Of a DNA stretch of 39,845 nucleotides, positions 1 through 8,396 are shown piece by piece; position 1 is the first letter of the stretch, and each line of letters begins with the position of its first letter. This stretch comes from Cobetia crustatorum (GTDB lineage: Bacteria > Pseudomonadota > Gammaproteobacteria > Pseudomonadales > Halomonadaceae). The notes under the pieces were generated by a model. It was not told where the DNA came from, searched no databases, and worked only from the letters and a program-made list of their open reading frames with translations. The position numbers and the translations under genes were made by a program. The stretch spans positions 1 to 39,845 of the forward strand of contig NZ_JEMF01000108.1 of assembly GCF_000591415.1 (NCBI RefSeq), written 5' to 3'.

Positions 1-52
1 TTTTTAAATCTCACGAATGTTGGTCAATCACCTTACCGCAAGTTCTGGCATC

Positions 53-532
53 TCAACTCTCGGGATCAATGATCGCAATGATGTGGTCTTCCAGATCCTG
101 TTGACGCACCGAGGCTTCCGAGACCGCAAAACGTGAGACGGAAACACCAGCACGCCTGACACTTTTCGCATCCCCCGTCAGCAGCGGATGCCATTCCGGC
201 AGCTCACGCCCTTCATTGAGACGACGATAGCCGCAGGTTTCCGGCAGCCAGCGCAGTCGTGCCACTGTCTCGACATCCAGCGGAATACAGCCCGGCACGC
301 GAGTCGAACGATTGGCATAATCACGACAGCTGACCTTGTTCACATCCAGCAGACGGCAGGCCACATCCAGTACCGCGATATCACCATTATCCTCGTCTTC
401 AAACTTGAGCAGGCAACATTGGCCACAACCATCGCATAACGCTTCCCACTCCGCGGTATTCAATGCCGTCAGTGCATGATGCTCCCAAAAACGCTCACGC
501 AATTCGCCGTCAGGTGGCGTGACATTGCTCAT
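53..532 (-). CDS. ycgN: YcgN/YkgJ-family cysteine-cluster protein
   Basis: The 159-residue protein matches the UPF0260/YcgN family in length and pattern. A dense cysteine cluster at residues 33-40 (C-x2-C-x2-C-C), with further cysteines near 59, 69, 82 and 100, suggests a bound metal (zinc or iron-sulfur), as proposed for the YkgJ superfamily. The biochemical role is not established. It is the most distal gene of a minus-strand run rnd-ycgL-ycgN, an order also seen in pseudomonads. The ATG at 530-532 is used, with about 80 nt between it and the ycgL stop. It has no signal peptide or membrane segment, so it is probably cytoplasmic. Confidence 0.9.
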   Translation of the reverse strand: MSNVTPPDGELRERFWEHHALTALNTAEWEALCDGCGQCCLLKFEDEDNGDIAVLDVACRLLDVNKVSCRDYANRSTRVPGCIPLDVETVARLRWLPETCGYRRLNEGRELPEWHPLLTGDAKSVRRAGVSVSRFAVSEASVRQQDLEDHIIAIIDPES

Positions 533-611
533 CGTGCTCTCCTCGCCCTGCCGGGCGGCAGGTCTGTCTAGTCTGGTCGGGCCGGAGTTTCAGGACACTG
601 GCCTCTCAATA

Positions 612-908
612 TCAGTAATGCGTTTCCGGCGGTGTCACGCCCAGCTCTTTCAGGAGATTTTCCTTGGCCGGCGGCATCTGCAGGTAGAAGCCCTGCTCAC
701 GGATCTTCTCCAGCACGGTCACACTATCCACGCGCGCCAACGGCTTGTTGGCACGAATCAATATCGTCATGAGTGCAGTCGGCTTGCCGAAGATTCCCAA
801 TAGGAATTCTGGCACGTCCTTCAGTCCACGCGTCTTTTCGACGTAGAGATACATCTCGTCCTTTTGGGTGCTCTTGTATATCTCGCAGATCATCTTGTCA
901 TCAGTCAT
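612..908 (-). CDS. ycgL: YcgL domain-containing protein
   Basis: This small cytoplasmic protein of the YcgL (UPF0745) family has the typical core: ICEIYKS at the start, then YLYVEK, FGKP and GFYLQMPP, ending with ENLLKELG. The open frame extends upstream to 968, but the family starts shortly before the ICEIYKS strand. The ATG at 908, with a weak GGAT-like site upstream, gives a protein of 98 residues, close to the family length; ATGs at 920 and 893 are alternatives. No function is established. It lies between rnd and ycgN, probably in one transcript with them. Confidence 0.88.
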   Translation of the reverse strand: MTDDKMICEIYKSTQKDEMYLYVEKTRGLKDVPEFLLGIFGKPTALMTILIRANKPLARVDSVTVLEKIREQGFYLQMPPAKENLLKELGVTPPETHY

Positions 909-1029
909 GGTGCTATCCATCGTCTGGCATCGCTTGCGCGCATCAGCATCACTCCCGGTCGCGGGCACAACCGGAGAGAACGCTATCGGGTCTTCCTCAT
1001 CAAGCCTTCTTCACCAAGCCACGCAATGA

Positions 1030-2217
1030 CTATACCGCCAGCGCCTTGGCCAGGCGCTCGGCCAATAGATCACCACGCCAGCCGCTGGGCAATGGCAATG
1101 CTTCGCCATCATGATCGGCGATTACCAGCGCTTCCATGTCACGACGTCTGCCGAGAATTTCCGGCTTGACGCCTTGTGCTTCGGCGACGGCATTCACCTC
1201 TCGCTTGAGACGCTTCATGCGATTCTTCCACTCTGGCGCCAGTGGTGAAGGCGGCACACGCGGCAATTGACTGTCATCAATCATGGCCACGTCCTTGAGA
1301 ATCGCAAGCACGGTATCGCCTTCACGCTTGATCTGCGGTGGACGCATGCCTTCCACCTTGGCCATATCGAAGCGATTGATCGGTAAGCGCTCACAGATAC
1401 CAAACAGCTGCGCATCGGCCAGCAAGCGTGAACGTGGTACATCACGCTTGCGAATCTGTACTTCACGCCATTCACACAGCGCCTGCCAGGATGCCAGGCC
1501 CCGCGGACTCAGCTTCCACAGGCTACGATGACGCTTCCAGTACTCCGGATCAGGTATCGAGCCACCACTGCTACCCGGTGCGCTGCAGTCCTCTTTCAGC
1601 CAGTCCATACGTTCTAGCTTTTGCAGCGCAGCGCGCTGTTCTGTCCATACTTGCGGCAGGAACAGCACATCCAGCGCAGCATAATCACACTGGCCCTGTG
1701 TCAGCGGACGCTTGAGCCAGTTGGAGCGCGTCTCTTCCTTGGGCACGGTGATACCGGCAACACGCTCGACCAGACGCTGATAGCCCATCGAAGCTTCACC
1801 ACCGGTCAGGCCTTCAGCAATCTGGGTATCGATCAATGGTGTCGGCGCGACGCCTGCCCAACGCAGAAATACTTCCATATCCTCGCCACAGGCATGCAGC
1901 AACTTGAGCGGGCCTTCAGCCCCCAGCAGGCGCTTGAGTGCATCACTGGCCGGCACGACGGTCGGGTCAATCAGGAAGATACGCGGCGTAGTGCCGTCTT
2001 CTCCTGGTAGCTGACCATCACGGGCCGCCATCAACTGCACCAACGCCGGAATCGGGAAGAAGGTGGACTCACGGATGAATTCGGTGTCCAGCGCCAACCA
2101 GTCGGCGCCCTCAAGCTCGGCGCAGGCAGTCGCCAAGGCTTCGGGAGTCTCGACCCAGATAGCGTCGAAATCTAGCTCTGACAACAATGCAGCGGAAGCG
2201 GGAAGTTGGTCGCTCAT
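1030..2217 (-). CDS. rnd: Ribonuclease D
   Basis: This is a 3'-to-5' exoribonuclease that trims tRNA and other stable RNA precursors. The protein from the ATG at 2217 has 395 residues and shows the DEDDy exonuclease motifs: LALDTEF (D44, E46), LLHACGEDMEVF (D113) and YAALD (Y179, D183). An HRDC domain follows (around residues 225-300, with LASWQALCEWRE), and then a second helical region. The open frame begins 25 codons earlier at 2292, but the family normally starts close before the first exonuclease strand, so the internal MSDQLP start is preferred; the ribosome binding site is weak for both. It is the first gene of the rnd-ycgL-ycgN run. Confidence 0.93.
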   Translation of the reverse strand: MSDQLPASAALLSELDFDAIWVETPEALATACAELEGADWLALDTEFIRESTFFPIPALVQLMAARDGQLPGEDGTTPRIFLIDPTVVPASDALKRLLGAEGPLKLLHACGEDMEVFLRWAGVAPTPLIDTQIAEGLTGGEASMGYQRLVERVAGITVPKEETRSNWLKRPLTQGQCDYAALDVLFLPQVWTEQRAALQKLERMDWLKEDCSAPGSSGGSIPDPEYWKRHRSLWKLSPRGLASWQALCEWREVQIRKRDVPRSRLLADAQLFGICERLPINRFDMAKVEGMRPPQIKREGDTVLAILKDVAMIDDSQLPRVPPSPLAPEWKNRMKRLKREVNAVAEAQGVKPEILGRRRDMEALVIADHDGEALPLPSGWRGDLLAERLAKALAV

Positions 2218-2309
2218 CAGGGTAGGAATCTCGCGGTGACAGGCTTGCCCGGGCAAGCGGAAAAATGAAGGTGACGGGCACTTGCCAGACACCGGGCGGC
2301 AAACGACAA

Positions 2310-2340
2310 CGGGCGTGGCGGCTTATGACCACCACGCCCG
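2310..2340 (-). terminator. Hairpin downstream of recR (possible terminator)
   Basis: A perfect 9-bp GC-rich inverted repeat (2310-2318 with 2332-2340) lies between the recR stop and rnd. It fits the end of the dnaX-ybaB-recR transcript. There is no real T-run after the stem on the minus strand, so intrinsic termination is uncertain. Confidence 0.4.
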
Positions 2341-2377
2341 CAGGCGTACTGCTGTGTCACGGCAAGCGCCGTAACCG

Positions 2378-3004
2378 TCAAATCTCGCCGAGGTTAAACG
2401 GCAAACGACCGCTGAAGGCGCGACTCAGGGTCCCACCATCAACATACTCGAGTTCACCCCCCATCGGCACGCCGTAGGCCAGACGCGTCATCTTGAGCAA
2501 CTGCCCGCCATGATTGACGTCGCGAAGCTGCTCGGCAATGTAGTGCGCCGTGGCCTCGCCCTCGACCGTAGGGTTGGTGGCCAGCACCAGCTCCTCGATC
2601 TGGCTCTCACGCACACGGGTTTCCAGCGCATCGAGGCCGATATCTTCAGGCCCGATACCATCCAGCGGTGAAAGATGGCCGTGCAGCACGAAATAGCGCC
2701 CCACATAGCCACCCGCACCTTCGATGGCGAGCTGATCCGCGGGGGATTCCACCACGCACAGCACGCGCTCGTCACGCCGCGGGCTCAGACACAGCTGACA
2801 GATCTCTTCCTCGGTCAGCGTGCGACAGCGTGCACAGTAGCCTACACGCTCCAGCGCTTCGCCCAGCACACCGACCAAGCGGTCGGCGCCCATGCGGTCA
2901 CGCTCGAGCAGATGCAGTGCCATGCGCTGCGCGGTCCGCGGCCCCACGCCTGGCAATACCCGTAGCGCTTCAAGCAGCTGATCAACCAGCGGCGAAAAGC
3001 CCAT
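2378..3004 (-). CDS. recR: Recombination mediator protein RecR
   Basis: RecR works with RecF/RecO to load RecA on gapped DNA. The 208-residue protein has the full family layout: an N-terminal helix-hairpin-helix ([14 protein letters not shown], about residues 16-30), a four-cysteine zinc finger (C57, C60, C69, C72), a Toprim domain starting at VVESPAD (about 84-175) and a C-terminal segment with [12 protein letters not shown]. Its ATG (3002-3004) shares one base with the TAA stop of ybaB (TAATG), showing translational coupling. The order dnaX-ybaB-recR is conserved in proteobacteria. Confidence 0.96.
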   Translation of the reverse strand: MGFSPLVDQLLEALRVLPGVGPRTAQRMALHLLERDRMGADRLVGVLGEALERVGYCARCRTLTEEEICQLCLSPRRDERVLCVVESPADQLAIEGAGGYVGRYFVLHGHLSPLDGIGPEDIGLDALETRVRESQIEELVLATNPTVEGEATAHYIAEQLRDVNHGGQLLKMTRLAYGVPMGGELEYVDGGTLSRAFSGRLPFNLGEI

Positions 3005-3336
3005 TAGAAGGGCATCTTGAAGCCAGCCGGAAGATTCATGCCGGCAGTCGCCTCTTCCATCTGCTTCTTGGAAGCGACTTCGACCTTGCGCACTGCGTCA
3101 TTGACGGCGGCAGCCAGCAAGTCTTCCAGCAGTTCCTTGTCTTCTTCCATCAGGCTCGGATCGATCTCGACGCGCGACACATCGTGACGGCCGTTCATGG
3201 TGATCTTGACCATGCCTGCGCCAGATTCACCCTGAACTTCAGCTTTGGCCGCTTCTTCCTGGACCTGCTGCATGCGCTCCTGCATTTCCTGCGCCTGCTT
3301 CATGATGTTACCCATACCGCCTTTTCCACCAAACAT
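3004..3336 (-). CDS. ybaB: YbaB/EbfC-family nucleoid-associated protein
   Basis: This is a small DNA-binding protein of the YbaB/EbfC family, which forms dimers with a tweezer shape. The 110 residues show the typical glycine-rich start ([26 protein letters not shown]), a long helix rich in Q, E and M, and the core [21 protein letters not shown] and a C-terminal GMNLPAG tail. It sits between dnaX and recR and overlaps the recR start by one base, so the two are co-translated. Confidence 0.95.
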   Translation of the reverse strand: MFGGKGGMGNIMKQAQEMQERMQQVQEEAAKAEVQGESGAGMVKITMNGRHDVSRVEIDPSLMEEDKELLEDLLAAAVNDAVRKVEVASKKQMEEATAGMNLPAGFKMPF

Positions 3337-3470
3337 GGCTCACCTCATCAATAATCTGTTGAATATGAAATATGCATCGGAAGCCGCGTCAAACCGTGAC
3401 AGGGCTTCCTGATGACCGGTGCCGCTTCAATGCCTCACCGGCCCCTGTGCTGTTCATCTGACTGACGACA

Positions 3471-5747
3471 TCAGAAGTTGTCTGGCTCGAAGGAGTTGAC
3501 GCTGTCTTCGAGCAGACGCGCACCCAACTCCTGCTCCAGTAACTGAATATGCGGGTCAGCACGCAAGGCTTCAACCGCACGCACGTGGCGTTCGCCCAAC
3601 ATGCGAATACGACGACTATGTGGCGTCTCCAATCCCTCTGGCAGCGGTGCAACATTCACCTCAAGCACGCGCTCCACTCCCTGCCCCGCCAACGCCTTGT
3701 GAATACGCTCGCGGTGCACATCCGCCATCATCGCCGACTGAGCGGGATCGAGGCGTAGCTTCAGGTGCGTGCCATCATCGTGCTCGACCAGACAATGCGC
3801 ACCGATATTGCGTGTGATGCCACCGAGGCCCAACGCGGGGAACAGCTCCAGCCACGCAGCATGATTCAGGCGTCCATCTGCCGTCGATGCCTGCGGCGTA
3901 GTCACAGGCGTAGTCACGGGCGTAGTCACGGGCGTAGTCACGGGCGTAGTCACGGGCGTAGTCACGGGCGTACTCGCGACCGGCGCAGACTCATTTGCAA
4001 CAGCGGGCTCAGGTGCTTCCACTGGCGCAACAGCAGGTGCTGCAACGGCGATAGGCTCTGCAGCAGGTGCTGATGATACTGACTCAGCTTCTACTGATTC
4101 ATGTGCGACGGCTGGTGTTGCGACGGGCTCTGTAACAGGTACTGCTACTGGCTCGGCTTCCACCGTCGTCTCAGCGCCGCTACCGAAGGCAGCACTCAAG
4201 CGCGCCATCGCCGAACTGGCCACCTGACTACCAACCACAGGCTCTGGCGCCGAGACTGACTCGGCCTCAGACACTGAGGCCGAAGTTGGCTCCAAAGCGG
4301 GCTCAGCAACCCTTTCAGGTGGCGACACTGCCTGGTGCGCTGGCTGAGCAACCGGCTGGGTGGCTTGTGACACGGGCTGTGAAACTGATGAAGACTCACT
4401 ACTGTCTAGTGCGTGAAAGCCGGCATCCTGGGCGTCGTAAGGTACGTCCTCCGTTGCCCAGGGCGGCGGCTCTTCCGCCATCGGTGCTGTCGGTTCGGCA
4501 GCCGGTTGAACCGGGGTCTGCTGAACTGGGGCTTGTTCAGCGGGGACTTGCTGAACCGGTACTTGCGGAGCTGATGCCGGCGCTTCAGTACTGGAGGCGG
4601 TCGGCTGATTGGCAACCGGCTGTCCTGTCATCGGCAGCGGCGTCTGCGCCGGGCGCGGCACGCCTTGCGGACGGAAGGCCAGCATGCGCAGTAGCGTCAT
4701 TTCCAGCGCAGTTCGCGCATCGGGCGCATTGCCCATGTCACCGCGCCCCTGCAAGGCGATCTGATAATAAAGCTGCACGTCTTCGCCGGTGAAACGACAG
4801 GCCAGCGCCAACAGCGCTTCACGGTCGCCATGGCCGTTGTCCAGTGCGCTCGGCACCATCTGGGCAATCGCCAGACGGTGGAACACGGACGCCATGTCAT
4901 CCAGCACGCCGCCATAATCCGGGCCTTGCTCGGCCAGCATCGCGACTTCAGCCAACAGGCTTGCCGCATCCAGCGAGGCCAGACATTCAAGCAGCGCCAG
5001 CACATGACGATGATCGAGCATACCGAGCATCGCAGCGACATCTTCGCGACGCACGCTGCCATGGCCGAAGGCGATCGCCTGATCAGTCAGACTCATGGCG
5101 TCACGCATCGAGCCATCGGCCGCCTTGCCCAGCAGCCACAGGGCATCTTCCTCGAAGCTGACTTCCTCGCGAGCGAGAATGTCCTTGAGGTGGTCAACCA
5201 CGCGTACCGGCGGCATGTTCTTGAGCGTGAACTGCAGGCAACGCGACAGAATGGTGACCGGCAGCTTCTGCGGATCGGTCGTCGCCAGCAGGAACTTCAC
5301 ATGGGGCGGCGGCTCTTCCAGCGTCTTGAGCAGCGCATTGAAACTGTGCGTCGACAGCATGTGCACCTCATCGATGAGGTACACCTTGTAGCGGCCCTGG
5401 GTCGGTGCGTACTGGACGTTGTCCAGCAGTTCTCGCGTGTCCTCGACCTTGGTCCGCGAGGCGGCGTCGACTTCGATCAGGTCGACGAAGCGCCCTTCGT
5501 CGATTTCGCGACAGGTACCGCACACGCCACACGGCGTGGAGCTGACGCCCTCTTCGCAGTTCAGGCACTTGGCGAGAATGCGTGCCAGCGTCGTCTTGCC
5601 GACACCGCGGGTCCCGGTGAACAGATAGGCATGGTGCAAGCGCCCCTGATCGAGGGCATTGACCAGCGCACGGCTGACATGCTCCTGACCGATCAGTTCG
5701 TGAAAATTGCGCGGGCGCCACTTGCGCGCCAATACCTGATAGCTCAT
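3471..5747 (-). CDS. dnaX: DNA polymerase III subunit gamma/tau
   Basis: This is the clamp-loader ATPase subunit. From the MSYQVLARKWRP start (ATG 5747) the 758-residue protein has Walker A GTRGVGKT (about 45-52), a zinc-binding cysteine set at 61/64, 73, 76 and 79, the DEVH Walker B (about 126), the LATTDPQKLP sensor region and the SRC motif (about 168-170). After the AAA+ and collar domains comes a long Ala/Pro/Val/Glu-rich linker (about 365-650) containing a TPVT repeat, then a tau-type C-terminal domain ending in SFEPDNF. An upstream in-frame ATG at 5759 is possible; AAGGA sits right in front of it. I saw no A/T-rich slippery heptamer of the E. coli type, so the gamma form may not be made by frameshifting here. 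Confidence 0.95.
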   Translation of the reverse strand: MSYQVLARKWRPRNFHELIGQEHVSRALVNALDQGRLHHAYLFTGTRGVGKTTLARILAKCLNCEEGVSSTPCGVCGTCREIDEGRFVDLIEVDAASRTKVEDTRELLDNVQYAPTQGRYKVYLIDEVHMLSTHSFNALLKTLEEPPPHVKFLLATTDPQKLPVTILSRCLQFTLKNMPPVRVVDHLKDILAREEVSFEEDALWLLGKAADGSMRDAMSLTDQAIAFGHGSVRREDVAAMLGMLDHRHVLALLECLASLDAASLLAEVAMLAEQGPDYGGVLDDMASVFHRLAIAQMVPSALDNGHGDREALLALACRFTGEDVQLYYQIALQGRGDMGNAPDARTALEMTLLRMLAFRPQGVPRPAQTPLPMTGQPVANQPTASSTEAPASAPQVPVQQVPAEQAPVQQTPVQPAAEPTAPMAEEPPPWATEDVPYDAQDAGFHALDSSESSSVSQPVSQATQPVAQPAHQAVSPPERVAEPALEPTSASVSEAESVSAPEPVVGSQVASSAMARLSAAFGSGAETTVEAEPVAVPVTEPVATPAVAHESVEAESVSSAPAAEPIAVAAPAVAPVEAPEPAVANESAPVASTPVTTPVTTPVTTPVTTPVTTPVTTPQASTADGRLNHAAWLELFPALGLGGITRNIGAHCLVEHDDGTHLKLRLDPAQSAMMADVHRERIHKALAGQGVERVLEVNVAPLPEGLETPHSRRIRMLGERHVRAVEALRADPHIQLLEQELGARLLEDSVNSFEPDNF
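3898..3969. repeat. 12-bp tandem repeat, six units, inside dnaX
   Basis: Six consecutive copies of GTAGTCACGGGC (plus-strand reading; the first copy has one substitution) lie in the linker region of dnaX. Each unit encodes four residues (TPVT), so changes in copy number stay in frame. This is a candidate variable-number repeat. Confidence 0.9.
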
Positions 5748-6120
5748 TGAGCGGGGCATTCCTTGGGTGACCTGGGGACCTGTGCGACGTGGTTGAACTC
5801 ACCACCAGCAATCGACAGGCGGAGACCCTGCTTGAGGTCTCACTGAGAATGCGCTCATTCTAGCGACTTGCCGAGTGGCTTCAAAGCACGTTGCCACATC
5901 CAGATAAGGATTAAGCCGCACGTCCCCAAACGCCAGACACGACGAAACGCCCTGAAGGGCACTGCAAAGGGGTATCACAAGATATTAAGAGGTATCACAA
6001 GAAATGCTTGGTGTTCGAAAAAGCGGGCATTTCAGAAAAGTAGGGGGGAGTACGAGGGGAAATCATTTCGGTGAACACGAGACTTTCATGTTGCCAATGA
6101 AAGTTTTAGAGCCCTGAAAT
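5748..6120. other. dnaX upstream region, no gene supported
   Basis: About 370 bases with no convincing gene; a 68-codon plus-strand frame at 5868-6074 has no recognisable content. It holds small hairpins (5822-5841 and 5847-5860), two 12-bp direct repeats GGTATCACAAGA at 5971-5982 and 5991-6002, and a hairpin at 6082-6104. The dnaX promoter should lie here, but no -35/-10 pair stands out. Confidence 0.6.
6082..6106 (+). terminator. Hairpin with short T-run
   Basis: The 8-bp perfect stem ACTTTCAT/ATGAAAGT (6082-6089 with 6097-6104, 7-nt loop) ends in TTTT on the plus strand. No plus-strand gene precedes it. It lies just past the 3' end of ffs on the minus strand, where it could act as a 3' boundary but lacks a T-run in that direction. 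Confidence 0.35.
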
Positions 6121-6235
<115 letters not shown>

Positions 6236-6358
6236 ACAACATGATCATCACTCAAGGAGTGACCTGCCCAACCGCTTGAACTTCAAGCACTTGGCGTGAT
6301 CAAGGCGCACACTATAACAGCGCATTCCGTCCCTCACAAGAGGCGATACCACTACCGC

Positions 6359-7438
6359 TTAGTGTGCCTTATCTTGAGGAGACCGCGGCCGGAAGTGACG
6401 TACCATCACGGGCAGCATCAACATCAAGACAATCATCCGCAGTAGATGGTGGAACGCGACGAAAATCGGATCCAACCCCAGTGCAACAGCCAACAACGCC
6501 ATCTCCCCGATCCCTCCCGGTGCCAGCGCCAGAAAGGCAACATCACGCGGCACCCCCATCAGCTGATGGATGAGCTCGGCAAACACACCCAATACCGCCA
6601 ACGCAATCAGCGTTGCGACACCTGACTGTGCCATCAGGCCGGCCAGCACTCGCGGCGCCAGCCCCTTGAAGCGCGCACCAATCGCGCAGCCCAGCACTAG
6701 CTGCATCACATCGGTGCCCCACACCGGCGGTGAAAAGCGCGCCACATCACCCAGCGAGAACGCCATCGCGACCAACAGTGGCGCCAACAATGCCGCATTA
6801 GGCAGTCTCAGACGCTTGCCTAGTGGCAGCAGCACTGGCAGCAATAACACCAACCACAGCCCGCCAATGACGACCTTCTCATTATCCGCTGTCGAGGTAC
6901 CACCCTCCAACAACCAATACAGCGGCGGTAGAATCAGGATGACCAGCAGCACACGCAACGACTGAGCCACCGCAATGCGCTGCGGATCGCCACCGCTACG
7001 CTCACCGATGACCACCATCGCCGTCAGTACACCAGGCACCGACGCGAACCAGGCGCTAGTGGCATCGAAACCGCAGCGCCGATACCAGGCGGCACAGGCC
7101 AGCGTCGATACCCACACCCCCAGTAACAACAACAGGCCAGAAAGCCACCAACTGGAGAGGTGCGACATCAGTTCGGGCGAAACGCGCGCACCTAATGTCA
7201 GCCCCAACACACCGATGAATAGACTGCGTAGTCGATCGGGGACGGCCAGCGCCAGCCCTGCCATCGCCCCTAGCAAATTGGCGACCAACGGCCCCAGCAT
7301 CCAGGCCAGCGGCATGCCACTGAGCTGAAATACTCCGCCGCCTATCAAGCCTAGTGCCAGCGACTTGCCTAGCGGCAATTGAGCCATCACTCGCGTAAGG
7401 CAGAATTTCCATCCCCGACGCATAACATCAAGCGACAT
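6359..7438 (-). CDS. AbrB-family membrane protein (putative transporter)
   Basis: The 359-residue integral membrane protein consists almost entirely of hydrophobic helices in two similar halves. Each half carries the family-type segment with a proline/glycine break followed by WMLGPL-like or LAPGGIGEMAL-like motifs. This matches the gammaproteobacterial AbrB-duplication family (PF05145), once annotated as an ammonia monooxygenase-related regulator and now viewed as a membrane transporter of unknown substrate. It is not related to the Bacillus AbrB DNA-binding protein. It is transcribed away from the two-component operon on its right, with about 150 nt between the starts. ATG 7438 is the first start; a later Met at residue 18 is possible. 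Confidence 0.82.
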   Translation of the reverse strand: MSLDVMRRGWKFCLTRVMAQLPLGKSLALGLIGGGVFQLSGMPLAWMLGPLVANLLGAMAGLALAVPDRLRSLFIGVLGLTLGARVSPELMSHLSSWWLSGLLLLLGVWVSTLACAAWYRRCGFDATSAWFASVPGVLTAMVVIGERSGGDPQRIAVAQSLRVLLVILILPPLYWLLEGGTSTADNEKVVIGGLWLVLLLPVLLPLGKRLRLPNAALLAPLLVAMAFSLGDVARFSPPVWGTDVMQLVLGCAIGARFKGLAPRVLAGLMAQSGVATLIALAVLGVFAELIHQLMGVPRDVAFLALAPGGIGEMALLAVALGLDPIFVAFHHLLRMIVLMLMLPVMVRHFRPRSPQDKAH

Positions 7439-7589
7439 GAGGCATCCTTATCGACGACACGAAATGAAGAGGCAATGATACGCTGGAGTACGCCATGATG
7501 ACTGCTGCCTGTATCCTGAAAAGTACCTGCCGCCGCGAGCACAGACCTTGCCTGCGTGGATGGTTGACCCGCCTTTGCCCGGAGCCCGG

Positions 7590-8396
7590 ATGACTCACCC
7601 TGACCCGACGCCCTCTCCCTCTAGCTCCAGCGCGCCTGTCGAGACGACTCGGCTGCTACTGGTAGAGGATGATGCTCTGCTGTCCAGCACCCTATGCAGC
7701 GTCTTTGAGGGCGATGGCCTCAGCGTGACTCACCTGGCCAATGGCAGCGCGGCGCTAACGCTGCTGGCTGACGAGGAACAACACGGTTTCGCACTGATCT
7801 TGCTGGACCTCAACCTGCCTGGCGCCTCAGGTCTCGAGATACTAGCGGCACTACGCCAGCACGACCGTCACACGCCAGTACTGATTCTGACCGCACGTGG
7901 TGCCATCGAGGACCGTGTGCGTGGACTGGACCTCGGGGCCGATGACTATCTCGCCAAGCCCTTCGCACTCGACGAGCTGGAGGCCCGCGTACGCGCCCTG
8001 CTACGCCGTCATGCCAGTCTGCAGCCCATCGGCCACAGTCCTCGGACGGCGGCGCGATTGGTGATTGGCAGCCTCGCCTTCGAGCCCCTCAATGCGCGCT
8101 TTTTACTGGCGGATACACCGCTGGCACTGCCACCGCGTGAGCAGCGTCTACTCGGTTGCCTTATTCAACATGCCGGTGAGCCGGTCGACAAGGCACGTCT
8201 GACCGAGGAGGCTTTCGGCAGTCATGCGGCCGTCGGCGATAACGCCATCGAGGTCTATGTGCACCGCTTGCGCAAACGTCTGGAGGGCAGTGATGTCCGG
8301 CTGCGAACGGTACGCGGGCTGGGCTATTTGCTGGAAAATACTTCCCCCCCATCGGCTGCACAGGCCGGCGCGCCAGCAATGGACTCACCAGAGTGA
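7590..8396 (+). CDS. OmpR/PhoB-family response regulator
   Basis: The receiver domain occupies about residues 20-135, with the acidic pocket VEDD (26-28), phospho-acceptor D73 in LLDLNLPG, T101 and K123 in AKPF. A winged-helix DNA-binding domain follows (about 152-252), with PPREQRLLGCLI, NAIEVYVHRLRKRL and RTVRGLGYLL. The ATG at 7590 is preferred over the frame opening at 7548 because GGAG lies five bases ahead of it; this gives 268 residues. The stop overlaps the kinase start by four bases (GTGA), so the two are translationally coupled. The proline/serine-rich N-terminus (first 20 residues) is unstructured. The set resembles TctD/QseB-type regulators. Confidence 0.92.
   Translation: MTHPDPTPSPSSSSAPVETTRLLLVEDDALLSSTLCSVFEGDGLSVTHLANGSAALTLLADEEQHGFALILLDLNLPGASGLEILAALRQHDRHTPVLILTARGAIEDRVRGLDLGADDYLAKPFALDELEARVRALLRRHASLQPIGHSPRTAARLVIGSLAFEPLNARFLLADTPLALPPREQRLLGCLIQHAGEPVDKARLTEEAFGSHAAVGDNAIEVYVHRLRKRLEGSDVRLRTVRGLGYLLENTSPPSAAQAGAPAMDSPE

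Noticed and set aside
3898-3969. Possible CRISPR-like repeat array
   Set aside because: The 12-bp units are contiguous with no spacers and encode an in-frame TPVT repeat in dnaX.
4830-5750. A 306-codon plus-strand frame
   Set aside because: It is the complement of the conserved AAA+ region of dnaX and has no ribosome binding site or domain.
5868-6074. A 68-codon plus-strand frame upstream of dnaX
   Set aside because: Basic, compositionally random translation, no ribosome binding site; the hairpin after it is too weak to support a gene.
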